From Methylocystaceae bacterium (GTDB lineage Bacteria; Pseudomonadota; Alphaproteobacteria; Rhizobiales; Beijerinckiaceae): a DNA stretch of 49,794 bases. Below are positions 16,212 to 25,571 of the stretch, one piece after another. The notes beneath the pieces were generated by a model. That model saw only the letters and a list, made by a program, of their open reading frames with translations, made no database searches and was not told the DNA's origin. How positions within the stretch are numbered: the first letter of the stretch is position 1; every line of letters begins with the position of its first letter. The translations under genes and the position numbers were made by a program. The DNA lies in the NCBI GenBank assembly GCA_009773555.1, contig WSXZ01000037.1, positions 1 through 49,794 of the forward strand, in the 5' to 3' direction.

Positions 16212-17057
16212 ATGCGGAAACTTTTGCTGCCTGCCGTGTGTTGCGTGTTCCCAGCGTTAAACGCCCACGCACAAGAACACGGCGCGCGCAAAAGCGCGCC
16301 GACCGTGGTGATCGCGAGGGCTGAAGGTGTTCATCAGGATGCGCCGACCAAAGTTGTGCCAGAGAGGTTCGGGCGGCTCGTCGCCGTTGACGCGGCGGCA
16401 CAATCGGACGTCCCCGTCGCTCAGCCGCCCACCAAGATGCGTCAGGCGTCGATCGACCCCGCGCTGACCGGCGAGGGTGCTCTTCCTGAGCGCTGTGAAA
16501 GTGCGATGGACGACGCGAGCCTGCGTGAGCTCGTCGCGCGCGAGGCGGCAAGCATCGGCGTCGATGAAAACCTCGCCCTCACGATTCTCTCACTCGAATC
16601 CAATGACGGAGCGGACCTAAATTCGCGCAGGGGCGCACGCGGCCCCATGCAGCTGATGCCGGACACAGCGGCCCAATATGGCGTTCGCGACATATGCAAT
16701 CCGGCTGAGAATGTGCACGGGGCGATGCAGTTCCTGAGAGACCTCAGCGCGCAATTTGGCGGGAACCTGATGCTGATCGCCGCCGCCTACAACGCCGGGC
16801 CTGAGCGGGTCTATCAGTCGCGCGGCGTGCCGGCGATTACGGAAACGGTGCGCTATGTCGCGAACGCAACCAACAAATATTACGGCCTCGAAGTGCCGAC
16901 GTCGCGGCAAGCCGGGGGCGTGGCCAAGCAATCCAGATTCCACGCGCCGTCCGTTCAAGAGACTACGGAGAAGCCAAAGGCTGATTCCAAAGGACAGCAG
17001 TGGATCGGCGGCTCCGTGCTTTACGTCAGCAGCGACGATCAGGGAGAACAGAAATGA
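16212..17057 (+). CDS. virB1: VirB1-type lytic transglycosylase
   Basis: A 281-aa periplasmic muramidase that opens peptidoglycan for T4SS assembly. The signal peptide is MRKLLLPAVCCVFPALNAHA. The SLT domain covers about residues 105-215: catalytic Glu129 is in SLESNDGADLNSRRGARGPMQLMP, followed by MLIAAAYNAGPERV and the tail helix. The C-terminal 60 residues are lysine-rich and disordered. GGAG lies 7 nt before ATG 16212. Its stop overlaps the virB2 start (ATGA). Confidence 0.95.
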   Translation: MRKLLLPAVCCVFPALNAHAQEHGARKSAPTVVIARAEGVHQDAPTKVVPERFGRLVAVDAAAQSDVPVAQPPTKMRQASIDPALTGEGALPERCESAMDDASLRELVAREAASIGVDENLALTILSLESNDGADLNSRRGARGPMQLMPDTAAQYGVRDICNPAENVHGAMQFLRDLSAQFGGNLMLIAAAYNAGPERVYQSRGVPAITETVRYVANATNKYYGLEVPTSRQAGGVAKQSRFHAPSVQETTEKPKADSKGQQWIGGSVLYVSSDDQGEQK

Positions 17058-17371
17058 AATTTGGGAATGGGCGCGATTGTCGATTGTTGAGTTTGATTAT
17101 CTGCATTGCGATTATCGCGTGGAGCGACGCGGCGCTGGCCTCATCCGCAACCTTTCAGCCGCTCAACACCGCGCTGTCGAGCGTCCTTGATTTTATGACG
17201 GGCACGTTCGCGACGACGGCCGCAACGGTCGCCGTGGCGGCGGTCGGCTATCTCGCGCTCACATCGCGCATTCCGTGGGGCTGGGCGTTTTCTGTCGTCA
17301 TCGGTGTCGCGCTGATCTTCGGCGCGGCCCAGGTGGTTACGTCGCTCACCGGCGGGATGGGCGGGCGCTGA
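17054..17371 (+). CDS. virB2: VirB2 pilin
   Basis: A 105-aa precursor of the conjugative pilus subunit. It has a long signal sequence (MKFGNGRDCRLLSLIICIAIIAWSDAALA), then two hydrophobic helices (FATTAATVAVAAVGYLAL and WAFSVVIGVALIFGAAQVV) joined by a short polar loop, and a glycine-rich end. This is the standard VirB2/TrbC layout. ATG 17054 overlaps the virB1 stop. Confidence 0.92.
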   Translation: MKFGNGRDCRLLSLIICIAIIAWSDAALASSATFQPLNTALSSVLDFMTGTFATTAATVAVAAVGYLALTSRIPWGWAFSVVIGVALIFGAAQVVTSLTGGMGGR

Positions 17372-17673
17372 TGGCGTCAAGCAAACCGAAACTCGATCCT
17401 CTCGTTGGCGGCCTGACACGGTCGCCGATGATGCTCGGCGTTCCCTATGTGTTGTTTGTTCTCGAATGCTGCGTTGTCGTGCTGATCTTCATCAACACGA
17501 AGAATCTGCTGATGTTCCTGCTGTTTCGACTCCTATCAGCCATAAGGTGGCGACGTGACGAAACTCGCAAAGCACATTCTGCGGTCTTTGACGTTCGGCG
17601 GAATCGAGGCGAAAGAAGCCGCGGTCGCGAAGCACATTCCCTATCTCCGCCACGTAGAGGAACAGATCGTTAA
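17371..17673 (+). CDS. virB3: VirB3-like inner-membrane protein with abnormal C-terminus
   Basis: The first 55 residues are a good VirB3: MASSKPKLDPLVGGLTRSPM, then a membrane segment through VLFVLECCVVVLIFINTKNLLMFLLF. After that the chain becomes an arginine-rich tail (RLLSAIRWRRDETRKAH...) that lies in the virB4 coding region in another frame. The 119-nt overlap with virB4 and the loss of the usual second half suggest that a small deletion removed the VirB3 C-terminus. It may instead be a diverged form. VirB3 normally docks VirB4 at the membrane. Confidence 0.75.
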   Translation: MASSKPKLDPLVGGLTRSPMMLGVPYVLFVLECCVVVLIFINTKNLLMFLLFRLLSAIRWRRDETRKAHSAVFDVRRNRGERSRGREAHSLSPPRRGTDR

Positions 17674-19990
17674 GACCAAAGACGGTCATTTCCTCATGGT
17701 CGTGAGAATCGGCGGTTTCTGCTTCCAGACGGCCGATCAAGCCGACATCGACATGCGGCTCTCGGCGCGGAACACGCTTCTTCGGGCGATGAACGATAGC
17801 CGCTTCGCGGTCTATTGCCACACGATCCGCCGAGAGGTCACGCCCGAAATCGGCGGCGATTTCGACAACTGGTTCTGCCGGGAGCTGGATCGCCGCTACA
17901 TGGCAGGACAGGCGAAAAAGCGCATGTTTGTGAATGATCTCTATGTGACGATCATTCGGCGCGGATTCGTCGGCAAGGTCGGCATGGCGGAGAGGGCCGC
18001 GACTCTCTTTCGCAAGGGCCTCGGCGTTGACGAGAAGGAAATCGAACGGGAGGCGATCCGCGAGCTGAAAGACACGACGGCGAACTATTGCAAGGAGATG
18101 GCGAGCTATGCGCCGCGCGCCCTCGGCTGCGTGATGCGCAAAGGCGTCGTCTGTTCCGAAATCGCGGAGTTTCTGACGATGCTCATCAATGGCGGCGCGC
18201 CGCTGAGCCTTGCGCTGCCGCGCATGCCGCTCGACGCCTATCTCCCGACAAAACGCGTCACCTTCGGAAAAAAGGCGTTGGAACTGCGCGGCGCCTCATC
18301 GGCCGATACGCGGTTCGGGGCAATGCTCTCGGTTCGCGAATATCCCGCCTATACGGGGGCCGGGATGCTCGACGGGCTGCTCCGCATTCCCCATGAGCTG
18401 ATCGTGTCGCAGTCCTTCGCGCTCGAAGATCGGGCGCCGGTCATGACGCATATTGCGAAGGTGGAGCGCCAGATCAAAGCCTCCGACGAAGCCGGAACCG
18501 AAGTCGAGGCGGCGATCACGATCGCGCGAAACGAGCTGGTCACAGGCGCGACGGTGCTCGGCTACCATCATCTTACGGTCTGCGCGCTCGGCCGCACGAT
18601 CCGCGAGATGGAATCCTGCGTGCAGGCGGCGACGCAGGAGCTGCAGAATTTCGGGACGATTATCGTTCGCGAAGACATGAACGCGGAGCCGTGCTTCTGG
18701 GCGCAGTTACCGGGCAATTTCGGCTATATCGCCCGCCGCTCCCTGATTTCGTCCCGCAATTTCGTCGGCTTCGCATCCCTGCATAACTTCGCGGTCGGTC
18801 AGAAGGACAAGAACCGTTGGGGACCGGCGATATCCGTCCTGGAGACGACGAGTCAGACGCCATACTGGTTCAATTTCCATCGGCGGCAGGTTGGCAACTT
18901 TACCGTTGTCGGCCCGACCGGCTCGGGCAAAACCGTCGGGCTCGGCTTTCTGCTCGCGCAAGCGATGCGCGTGACGCCGCGCCCGCGCGTCGCCTTCTTC
19001 GACAAGGATCGCGGCGCCGACCCGCTGATCCGGGCGATGGGCGGCTCCTATGAAATGCTGGCGCCGGGCGCGCCGACGGGCTTCAATCCGTTGCAACTGC
19101 CAGGGTCACCCGAAGACTGCGCGTTTCTCCACAACTTGTTGAGCTTCATGGTCCGGCCACGCGATGGCTCGGACCTGTCGGCGCTGCAAATCAAAATCAT
19201 AGAGCGCGCGGTCGACCAGATTTTCTCGATTCCCGCGCGCGAGCGCCGGCTTCCCGATGTTGCCCAACTGCTGCGCGGCGCCGAACGGATGGGGCAGGAC
19301 GATCTGGCGTCGCGCTTCGACGTGTGGACGAAGGCGCGCGGCTGGCTGTTCAATAACGACGTCGATAGCTGGTCGACGACAAATGGCGTCTTTGGCTTCG
19401 ACATGACGAAGGTGCTCGAAGACGACGATATTCGCACCGCGGCGCTCGGCTACATCTTCCACCGCATTGAAAGCATGATGGATGGCGCGCCAATGATGCT
19501 GTTCATCGACGAGGGCTGGAAAATCCTAACCGACGACAAATTTTCGTCCTTCCTCAACGACAAGCTGAAAACCATCCGTAAGCTCAACGGCATTGTCGGA
19601 TTCGGAACGCAGTCGGCAAAAGACATTATCCAGTCGCCCATGGGGCATACCCTGCTCGAACAAACGCCGACGAATATCTTTTTCCCGAACGCGAAGGCGG
19701 ATCACAGGAGCTATGTCGAAGGCTTCAAGCTGTCGGAGCGCGAATTTGAATGGGTTCTCAACACCCATCCCGACTCTCGCCAGTTTCTGATCAAGCATGA
19801 CCAGGACTCGGTCATTGCGCGTCTCGATCTGTCGGACATGCCGGATTTTGTGAAAGTGCTTTCGGGCAATGTCGCAACCGTCGCCGAATGCGAGGAATTG
19901 CGCGCGCGGGTCGGCGATGATCCGCGCAACTGGATCCCAATTTTCTGCAATTGGACCGAAGCCCGAAAGGGGGTCGCCGATGCGGCTTAG
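17555..19990 (+). CDS. virB4: VirB4 ATPase
   Basis: An 811-aa motor ATPase for pilus assembly and substrate transfer. The start is GTG 17555, with AAGGTGG just upstream. The N-terminal domain holds AAVAKHIPYLRHVEEQIVKTKDG. Walker A is GPTGSGKT at about residues 453-460 and Walker B is MMLFIDEGWK at about 647-656. Later motifs are GFGTQSAKDI and LEQTPTNIFFPN, as in other VirB4/CagE proteins. The gene is intact and of normal length, unlike virB11 and virD4 in the same operon. It overlaps the next gene by 11 nt. Confidence 0.96.
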   Translation: MTKLAKHILRSLTFGGIEAKEAAVAKHIPYLRHVEEQIVKTKDGHFLMVVRIGGFCFQTADQADIDMRLSARNTLLRAMNDSRFAVYCHTIRREVTPEIGGDFDNWFCRELDRRYMAGQAKKRMFVNDLYVTIIRRGFVGKVGMAERAATLFRKGLGVDEKEIEREAIRELKDTTANYCKEMASYAPRALGCVMRKGVVCSEIAEFLTMLINGGAPLSLALPRMPLDAYLPTKRVTFGKKALELRGASSADTRFGAMLSVREYPAYTGAGMLDGLLRIPHELIVSQSFALEDRAPVMTHIAKVERQIKASDEAGTEVEAAITIARNELVTGATVLGYHHLTVCALGRTIREMESCVQAATQELQNFGTIIVREDMNAEPCFWAQLPGNFGYIARRSLISSRNFVGFASLHNFAVGQKDKNRWGPAISVLETTSQTPYWFNFHRRQVGNFTVVGPTGSGKTVGLGFLLAQAMRVTPRPRVAFFDKDRGADPLIRAMGGSYEMLAPGAPTGFNPLQLPGSPEDCAFLHNLLSFMVRPRDGSDLSALQIKIIERAVDQIFSIPARERRLPDVAQLLRGAERMGQDDLASRFDVWTKARGWLFNNDVDSWSTTNGVFGFDMTKVLEDDDIRTAALGYIFHRIESMMDGAPMMLFIDEGWKILTDDKFSSFLNDKLKTIRKLNGIVGFGTQSAKDIIQSPMGHTLLEQTPTNIFFPNAKADHRSYVEGFKLSEREFEWVLNTHPDSRQFLIKHDQDSVIARLDLSDMPDFVKVLSGNVATVAECEELRARVGDDPRNWIPIFCNWTEARKGVADAA

Positions 19991-20648
19991 TCTTGGTGTC
20001 GCCGTGGCCAGCTTCTTATGCACCGGCGCGGCGGGCGCGGCCGTGCCTGTCGTGGATCCGCCGCGCGAGGGGACGGAAAAGAGCATCGCCGACTGCATGA
20101 AAAAGGCGCGGGTCTATAAGGACCAGACGCTCGATCCGTCGAAGGGGATCACAAAGAGCCATAAGACGCCCGGTTCAGCGGCCGGCTCCATGCCACCTGC
20201 AGGCGGCGCCGACGTGTCGGGTTCTCGGTCCGACGCGTCCGGCGGTTCGCTCTCCAATATGGATCTCAGCAATCTGACGCCGGCGCAGCCGGCTAATGGC
20301 CCGGCGGCCTATACGCCGCAATCCCTGAATTTGAAGACGTCGGCGCAAACGGTTTCATCGCTGCAAAATATGGCGCCAGCGCTCGCCTCGAATACGTCGA
20401 AACAACGCTACGCGTCTCTGGCGATCGGCGCGCTGCCGCTCGCGCAAGGCGCATGGGACCAAAACAGCCAGGTGAGATCGAATAATGGCGCACTTTGGAA
20501 CCAGCTGATTATGGCCGGGCTTCTGACCACGCAGCTTGTGAATCAGCGCAACGTCAATGTGACAGGCGGAAGCAGTTACGCCGCCAACATTTTTGGCTTC
20601 GACCCCGCGCGAGCGTCATTCGTCGACCCGCGTGTGTCGCCACCATAG
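19980..20648 (+). CDS. Exported T4SS-associated protein of unknown function
   Basis: A 222-aa protein with a signal peptide (MRLSLGVAVASFLCTGAAGAA). It is low in complexity, rich in Ser, Asn, Gln and Ala, with SIADCMKKARVYKDQTLDPSKG early and QRNVNVTGGSSYAANIFGFDPARASFVDP at the end. It starts inside the end of virB4 (ATG 19980). Genes in this slot of alphaproteobacterial virB operons encode poorly described periplasmic proteins; I cannot assign a VirB number. Confidence 0.78.
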   Translation: MRLSLGVAVASFLCTGAAGAAVPVVDPPREGTEKSIADCMKKARVYKDQTLDPSKGITKSHKTPGSAAGSMPPAGGADVSGSRSDASGGSLSNMDLSNLTPAQPANGPAAYTPQSLNLKTSAQTVSSLQNMAPALASNTSKQRYASLAIGALPLAQGAWDQNSQVRSNNGALWNQLIMAGLLTTQLVNQRNVNVTGGSSYAANIFGFDPARASFVDPRVSPP

Positions 20649-20660
20649 AGGAGTGCGATC

Positions 20661-21377
20661 ATGAAGACCCCGCTTTTCATTTGCGTTGCCTTGCTGGCCG
20701 GCGCGGGCGCCGCCCACGCGCAAATGGCGGTGCATGACAATCCGACGTTTATGCAAGCGCAGCAGACGGCGTCGAACACCGCGCAGATCATGAACTCGAA
20801 TGAGCGCATCCTGAACACGGTGAACCAGACGCTCGCCGCCGTCACCGGAAACCGCTCAACCGGATCGTTGTCGTCAATGGGGCTTGGCGGCGGCTTTCAG
20901 ATGTCGAGCGTGCCGGAGCTTGGTTCGCTTCTTGGCGGCGGCAGCCTGTCCATGAACGGTCTCGGCGCCTATGGCGCGTTGGCGTCGGATATCATCAACG
21001 GGCTCAATCTCGTCAAAACGCTCACGGGCGGATCGGCTGCTGCGACGCCAACCGATCAAGCCTATTCGGGCGCGGTCAGCACATCCGCGGCCGTTACGGC
21101 AGCGGTGGCGGGCGGACAGGCGGCCTCGACCGCGCGCTCATCCGCCTTCCAGGGCGCGCAGGACCAAATCGGCTTCTCCGCCGACATCAAGGCCTCCGTC
21201 GATCAAAACTCGCAGATACAGACGCAGACGGGGCTGACGATCAACGAGCTGATCGGCTCCGTGAACCTCACAAACGCGTCGCTCAATGCGCAGCAACAGC
21301 AAGATCTGGCGGCGCAATCGAAACTCTCGAACATGATGTCGTTCGATGCGTCAAAGGCGACGCTCGTCGGGCAATGA
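20661..21377 (+). CDS. virB5: VirB5-like minor pilin / T4SS periplasmic protein
   Basis: A 238-aa protein with a signal peptide (MKTPLFICVALLAGAGAAHA, cleavage before QMAVHD). The mature part is helical and Gln/Asn/Ser-rich, starting FMQAQQTASNTAQIMNSNERILNTVNQTLAAVTG and ending in a coiled stretch NLTNASLNAQQQQDLAAQSKLSNMMSFD. VirB5/TrbJ proteins of the pilus tip share this pattern. Placement after virB4 and before a lipoprotein and virB6 supports the call. GAGG lies about 10 nt before ATG 20661. Confidence 0.82.
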   Translation: MKTPLFICVALLAGAGAAHAQMAVHDNPTFMQAQQTASNTAQIMNSNERILNTVNQTLAAVTGNRSTGSLSSMGLGGGFQMSSVPELGSLLGGGSLSMNGLGAYGALASDIINGLNLVKTLTGGSAAATPTDQAYSGAVSTSAAVTAAVAGGQAASTARSSAFQGAQDQIGFSADIKASVDQNSQIQTQTGLTINELIGSVNLTNASLNAQQQQDLAAQSKLSNMMSFDASKATLVGQ

Positions 21378-21390
21378 GAAAGGGCGGACG

Positions 21391-21564
21391 ATGCGGCTGA
21401 GGTGGATGAGAGCGGCGCTTGTTGTCGCCCTGGCGGTCGGGACGGTTGCGCTTTCGTCCTGCGCGCACAGGGATCTAATTGCGCCCTGCACACGCGATAG
21501 CAGGATGACGTTCGGCGCCGCCTATGCCGACGATTGCGGGCCGATGCGCCCTGTCAATCGCTGA
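21391..21564 (+). CDS. virB7: Small VirB7-like lipoprotein
   Basis: A 57-aa protein starting at ATG 21391 with an N-terminal hydrophobic segment ALVVALAVGTVALSSCAH. The lipobox-like LSSC predicts lipid attachment at the Cys. The mature part is short (HRDLIAPCTRDSRMTFGAAYADDCGPMRPVNR) with two further Cys. Small lipoproteins here are either VirB7, which anchors the outer core, or entry-exclusion proteins. VirB7 is my first choice on position between virB5 and virB6. Confidence 0.7.
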   Translation: MRLRWMRAALVVALAVGTVALSSCAHRDLIAPCTRDSRMTFGAAYADDCGPMRPVNR

Positions 21565-21576
21565 GGCCGCGCCACT

Positions 21577-22671
21577 ATGGATATGGTGACGCAGCTCTTT
21601 CAGAGGGTCGACACGATCGCGGTTAGCGCCATTGAAGTGATCTACGATTCGATCGCGACCGAGCTGCTTCCCGTCTTCACCGTCGCTTTGACGGCTTACA
21701 TCGCATATTGGGGCTATGAAATGGTCTACGGCCGCGCGCCGCTGACAGCGGGCGCGTTTCTGTGGCGAATCTTTCGGATCGGCCTGATTTACGCCGTTGG
21801 CTTCTACTGGAGCGACTTTTCGCAGATCGTCGTCGAGGTGTTTACGAAGACGGCGAACGGAATCGCGACGGCCATTTGCACGGGAACGGGAGGCACGTCG
21901 TGCGGCGCGCCGGAAACGACCGTCGCGGCCCAGCTCTCGAATTTGTTTTCGACCGCGATGCAAGCGGCAAAGGTGATCGCCGCTTCCGGCGGATGGGGAG
22001 CCGCAATCGGACTTTCGCTAATGGCGATTGTCCTGGTTCTGCTCACAGTGATTTTCGTGGCGCTCGCGATCACCTACGTTTTGGTCGGCAAGATTGCGCT
22101 CTTCATTCTGCTCGGGCTCGCGCCGCTCTTTATCGCAATGGCGCTATTCGAGTTCTCGTCGGCTCTCTTTTCCGGCTGGCTGCGGACCTGCGCCCAATAC
22201 GCAATCGTTCCCGCGATTGTCTATGGCGTTCTCGGCTTTCTGCTCACGCTGATGACGGCGACGGTCAACAATCTCAGCGGGATCACAGACGTGAGTTCAG
22301 GTCTGACGGTCATCGCGCCGTTTCTGATTTTGTGCCTTGTGGGATCGTTCATCTTGCCGCTCTCCCTGTCGATCGCCGCGTCGATCGCCGGCGGACATGC
22401 GTTGCACAACGCCTTGCCCGGGACCGCTATGCGCGGCGTGAGAGATTATGCGTATTGGCGTATCGCGCGAGGCTGGCGAAATGGCGGCGGCGCGTGGTCG
22501 GAGCCGCCCGCGCTCCCGCCCCCACATGCAACCATAACTCAAGGGGCGGCGACGATTTCGCCCGGGGCGGGCAGTCGCGACTTTTCCGCCGATCCACGCG
22601 CCGAGCAAGTGGCGGGCGCGCTGATCGAAGCCCGCGTCGCGCAAGCGCGCGCCCGAAATCGTGAAGGCTGA
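21577..22671 (+). CDS. virB6: VirB6/TrbL polytopic membrane protein
   Basis: A 364-aa inner-membrane channel component with about six hydrophobic segments, including ELLPVFTVALTAYIAYWG, LSLMAIVLVLLTVIFVALAITYVLVGKIALFILLGLAPLFIAMALF and IAPFLILCLVGSFILPLSLSIAASIAGG. The conserved Trp of GWLRTCAQYAIVP is present. The last 60 residues are Pro/Ala-rich and cytoplasmic. Gene order and length fit VirB6. Confidence 0.93.
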   Translation: MDMVTQLFQRVDTIAVSAIEVIYDSIATELLPVFTVALTAYIAYWGYEMVYGRAPLTAGAFLWRIFRIGLIYAVGFYWSDFSQIVVEVFTKTANGIATAICTGTGGTSCGAPETTVAAQLSNLFSTAMQAAKVIAASGGWGAAIGLSLMAIVLVLLTVIFVALAITYVLVGKIALFILLGLAPLFIAMALFEFSSALFSGWLRTCAQYAIVPAIVYGVLGFLLTLMTATVNNLSGITDVSSGLTVIAPFLILCLVGSFILPLSLSIAASIAGGHALHNALPGTAMRGVRDYAYWRIARGWRNGGGAWSEPPALPPPHATITQGAATISPGAGSRDFSADPRAEQVAGALIEARVAQARARNREG

Positions 22672-22676
22672 GGCAG

Positions 22677-23468
22677 ATGCAAATCGAGGCGGGAAACGGG
22701 GTCGACCAGCCCCTCGTGAACGAGTCCTACTTTCACGACGGCGCGCGCTGGGAGCGGGATATTTACCGGCGTCTCGAGATTTCAAGAAATGTCTGGCGCG
22801 TCGTCGCGGTCGCGGCGCTTATCTGCCTTGCGATCGGGCTGCTGACCCTGCTGTCGCTGGTCCCGCTCAAATCGACCGAAGTCGTGACCTTGCTCGTCGA
22901 CAAGGCGACAGGCTTCGTCGAGGTCGCCAAACCTTTGGAAGAAGGCGGGCCGATTTCGCAGCGCGAAGCGGTCACGCAAGCCAATATCGTTCGCTACATT
23001 CGCGCCCGCGAAACCTATGATCCGCCCGCCCTACGGGACAATTTCGAGCTGGCGTCGCTGCTCTCAGCCGGACAAGCCAGCAAGGATCTGCAGGAAGCCT
23101 TCTCTCCGAACAATCTTCATAACCCGGTCAGGCTCTACGGGATCAACGGCCGCATCCGCGTCATCGTTCATAGCGTGAATTTCCTGTCGCAAGGGTGGAT
23201 GGAGAACCCCAAATCGCCAGCGACAGCGGCCGTGCGCTTTACCTCCGTTCGCACAAGCGATCGCGAGCGGATGGAAGAGCACTGGGCCGCGAATGTGCGC
23301 TTTCGCTACACGGCGGAGCCGATGAAGAACGAATGGCGGTGGGACAATCCGCTCGGCTTTCAGGTGATCGAATATCGGAAGGACCAGGAGACTGTCGCGC
23401 CAATCGTCGGCGCGGCCCCGGTCGAAGCGCCGACCGTTGCGCCACCGACGGGAGCGCCCGCGCCATGA
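22677..23468 (+). CDS. virB8: VirB8 assembly factor
   Basis: A 263-aa bitopic protein. After a short cytoplasmic head with SYFHDGARWERDIYRRLE comes one membrane helix (VVAVAALICLAIGLLTLLSLVPL). The NTF2-like periplasmic domain follows, with IVRYIRARETYDPPALRDNFELASLLS and an RVIVHSVNFLS...ATAAVRFTSVRTSDR segment. The tail is Pro/Ala-rich. Its stop overlaps the virB9 ATG. Confidence 0.95.
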   Translation: MQIEAGNGVDQPLVNESYFHDGARWERDIYRRLEISRNVWRVVAVAALICLAIGLLTLLSLVPLKSTEVVTLLVDKATGFVEVAKPLEEGGPISQREAVTQANIVRYIRARETYDPPALRDNFELASLLSAGQASKDLQEAFSPNNLHNPVRLYGINGRIRVIVHSVNFLSQGWMENPKSPATAAVRFTSVRTSDRERMEEHWAANVRFRYTAEPMKNEWRWDNPLGFQVIEYRKDQETVAPIVGAAPVEAPTVAPPTGAPAP

Positions 23469-24313
23469 GAGCGATCTCCCTTCTTCTGGTGTTGACTATG
23501 TTCGCCGCCGCTCCCGCGCTGGCCGAACAGGCGCCGCGCGCAGTCATCCAGGACTCCCGTATCCGAACCGTGCCGTTTCAGCGTGACAATGTTGTCGTGG
23601 TGCATGGCGCGCTCGGCGTCTCGACGATGGTCGCGTTTGGTGACGATGAACGCATCGAAACCGTCGCGATCGGCGATTCCGTCGGATGGCAGGCTGTGCC
23701 GGACCAGTCGAAGCGCTTTCTCTTCATCAAGCCGCTCGAAACCCATGCCGTCACCAATATGAACGTCGTGACGCGAAAGCGCATCTACAATTTTCTCCTG
23801 CGGGCCGTCGATAATCGGGCGTCGGTGGTGTTCAAGGTCCGCTTTACCTATCCCGATGTCGAAGAGGATCAGCGTCTCTTGGCGCTCGCGAAAGCGAAGG
23901 CCGCGATGCCCAATTATCGCGCGCTCATGTCGCGGCCCGGCACGAATTTCGATTACACCTACAAAGGCCAGATCACGGCAAAGCCCGATTTCGTCTTTGA
24001 CGACGGGATCAAGACCTATTTCCGATTCGGCGGTGAAGTCCCGGCGATCTTCCTCGTGAACCCCGATCGCGGCGAAACGCTCGTCAATTACCGCCGCGAA
24101 GGCGAGATTATCGTGGTCGATAAGGTCGCCGGGCAATTCACCATGCGAAAGGGTGACGAGACGGCCTGCGTGTTCAATCTGCGCGCCGAGTCTGCACCAC
24201 CGCCGGTCGCGCGGGAAGCCGATGTGCAGCCGCAATATCAAACAGAACACGCGCCGCAACCTTTCTGGACGCAGATTTTGGCGCCGGCGCAGGCCGCGTC
24301 ATCGGCGCAATAG
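23465..24313 (+). CDS. virB9: VirB9 outer-core protein
   Basis: A 282-aa periplasmic protein with a signal peptide (MRAISLLLVLTMFAAAPALA). The N-terminal domain contains IRTVPFQRDNVVVVHGALGVSTMVAFGDDERIETVAIGDS. The C-terminal beta domain contains NFDYTYKG, PDFVFDDGIKTYFRFGGEVPAIFLVNPDRGETLVNYRREG. It forms the outer-membrane core with VirB7 and VirB10. ATG 23465 overlaps the virB8 stop by 4 nt. Confidence 0.95.
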   Translation: MRAISLLLVLTMFAAAPALAEQAPRAVIQDSRIRTVPFQRDNVVVVHGALGVSTMVAFGDDERIETVAIGDSVGWQAVPDQSKRFLFIKPLETHAVTNMNVVTRKRIYNFLLRAVDNRASVVFKVRFTYPDVEEDQRLLALAKAKAAMPNYRALMSRPGTNFDYTYKGQITAKPDFVFDDGIKTYFRFGGEVPAIFLVNPDRGETLVNYRREGEIIVVDKVAGQFTMRKGDETACVFNLRAESAPPPVAREADVQPQYQTEHAPQPFWTQILAPAQAASSAQ

Positions 24314-24329
24314 ACGGAGGGAAACCGAC

Positions 24330-25571
24330 ATGGCTGCGGATTTCGATGAGGAGGGACGCCTCGCAGGCGAAACCATCACGCGCCAGTCGTCCAATCCGGG
24401 GATGGCGCTGGGCGCGCTTTTCTTCGCCCTCGCCGTGCTTGTCCTCGGCCTGTTCTGGTATGCGTCCGCGCGCAAGCAGAACCGGCCGCAAAACGTCGCC
24501 GAAGAAACATTCGCGACGGCGAGGTTGCAGCCGGGGCTCGGCTTCAACGCGACGCCGGCGCCCGCGCCGCCTCAAAACAAATTCGTGATCCCGCCGCCGG
24601 TCGTTGTGAATGATCCACCGCCCGCGCCGAAGGCGGAACCTTTCGACGATAGCGAAGCGAAGCGCCTCGCCGAACTGGAACGGCTGCGTAAGGAGGCGGA
24701 AGCGAAAATACAGGCGCGTCTGCGCTCGCCGATGCTGATCGTCAGCGACAAGGAAGGCCTCACGAATGACGATCCGTCAAAAGTGACGGCCGAAGACAAG
24801 GAGGAAGATCCGCATCGGCGATTTCTCGCGAATTCCGAGCATCAGGTGACGAAGGCTTACGCGGAAGAGGTCAGGCGGCCTGATGCCCTTGTCCCGCAAG
24901 GCTACATGATCCGGGCGACGCTGGAGACCGCGATCCAGTCTGATCTCGCGGGCATGGTGCGGGCAATTACAACGGAAGATGTCTATTCCTTTGATGGCCG
25001 CCGCGTTCTGATCCCGAAAGGAACGATGCTCACCGGCGAATATAAATCGGGTCTCGCCTATGGGCAGACCCGGGTTTTCGTCGTGTGGACGCGCCTGCTT
25101 CGCGCCGATGGCGTGTCGCTGATGCTGCAATCGCCGGGAACGGATGCGCTTGGTCGTTCGGGGCTAACCGGCGAGGTCGACACCCATTTCCTGCAACGCT
25201 TCGGCAGCGCCACATTGCTGACGCTGGCCGGCGGGGCCGCGCAATTCGCGTCGGCGCTCGGCCAAAACTACAATCAGTATCAGGGCCAGCAATTCGTTCT
25301 CGATCCGGCGTCGGGAACGCTGATTCCGCTCAATGCGGTGTCGCAGGGGCAAATCCTGCTGAACGCGCGCCAGATCGGCGCGCAGACGGTCGCGCAGAGC
25401 GTCACGCGCATGGCGCAGGAAGCCTTGCGCAACGACATCAAGGTTCCGCCGACAATCCATATCGACCAGGGAACGCCCGTGATCGTGTTTGTAAAACGCG
25501 ATCTCGATTTCTCCGATCTCTACCCCGATCCTGTGAAAGAGGCGTTATATGAACTTCGTCACCCCAAGTAA
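24330..25571 (+). CDS. virB10: VirB10 core-complex protein
   Basis: A 413-aa energy-sensing scaffold that spans both membranes. One N-terminal membrane helix (MALGALFFALAVLVLGLFWYA) is followed by a proline-rich linker and charged repeats. The C-terminal TrbI domain has VPQGYMIRATLETAIQSDLAGMVRAI, LIPKGTMLTGEYKSGLAYGQTRVFVVWTRL and the final VFVKRDLDFSDLYP. ATG 24330 has GGAGGG upstream. It overlaps virB11 by 23 nt. Confidence 0.96.
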   Translation: MAADFDEEGRLAGETITRQSSNPGMALGALFFALAVLVLGLFWYASARKQNRPQNVAEETFATARLQPGLGFNATPAPAPPQNKFVIPPPVVVNDPPPAPKAEPFDDSEAKRLAELERLRKEAEAKIQARLRSPMLIVSDKEGLTNDDPSKVTAEDKEEDPHRRFLANSEHQVTKAYAEEVRRPDALVPQGYMIRATLETAIQSDLAGMVRAITTEDVYSFDGRRVLIPKGTMLTGEYKSGLAYGQTRVFVVWTRLLRADGVSLMLQSPGTDALGRSGLTGEVDTHFLQRFGSATLLTLAGGAAQFASALGQNYNQYQGQQFVLDPASGTLIPLNAVSQGQILLNARQIGAQTVAQSVTRMAQEALRNDIKVPPTIHIDQGTPVIVFVKRDLDFSDLYPDPVKEALYELRHPK

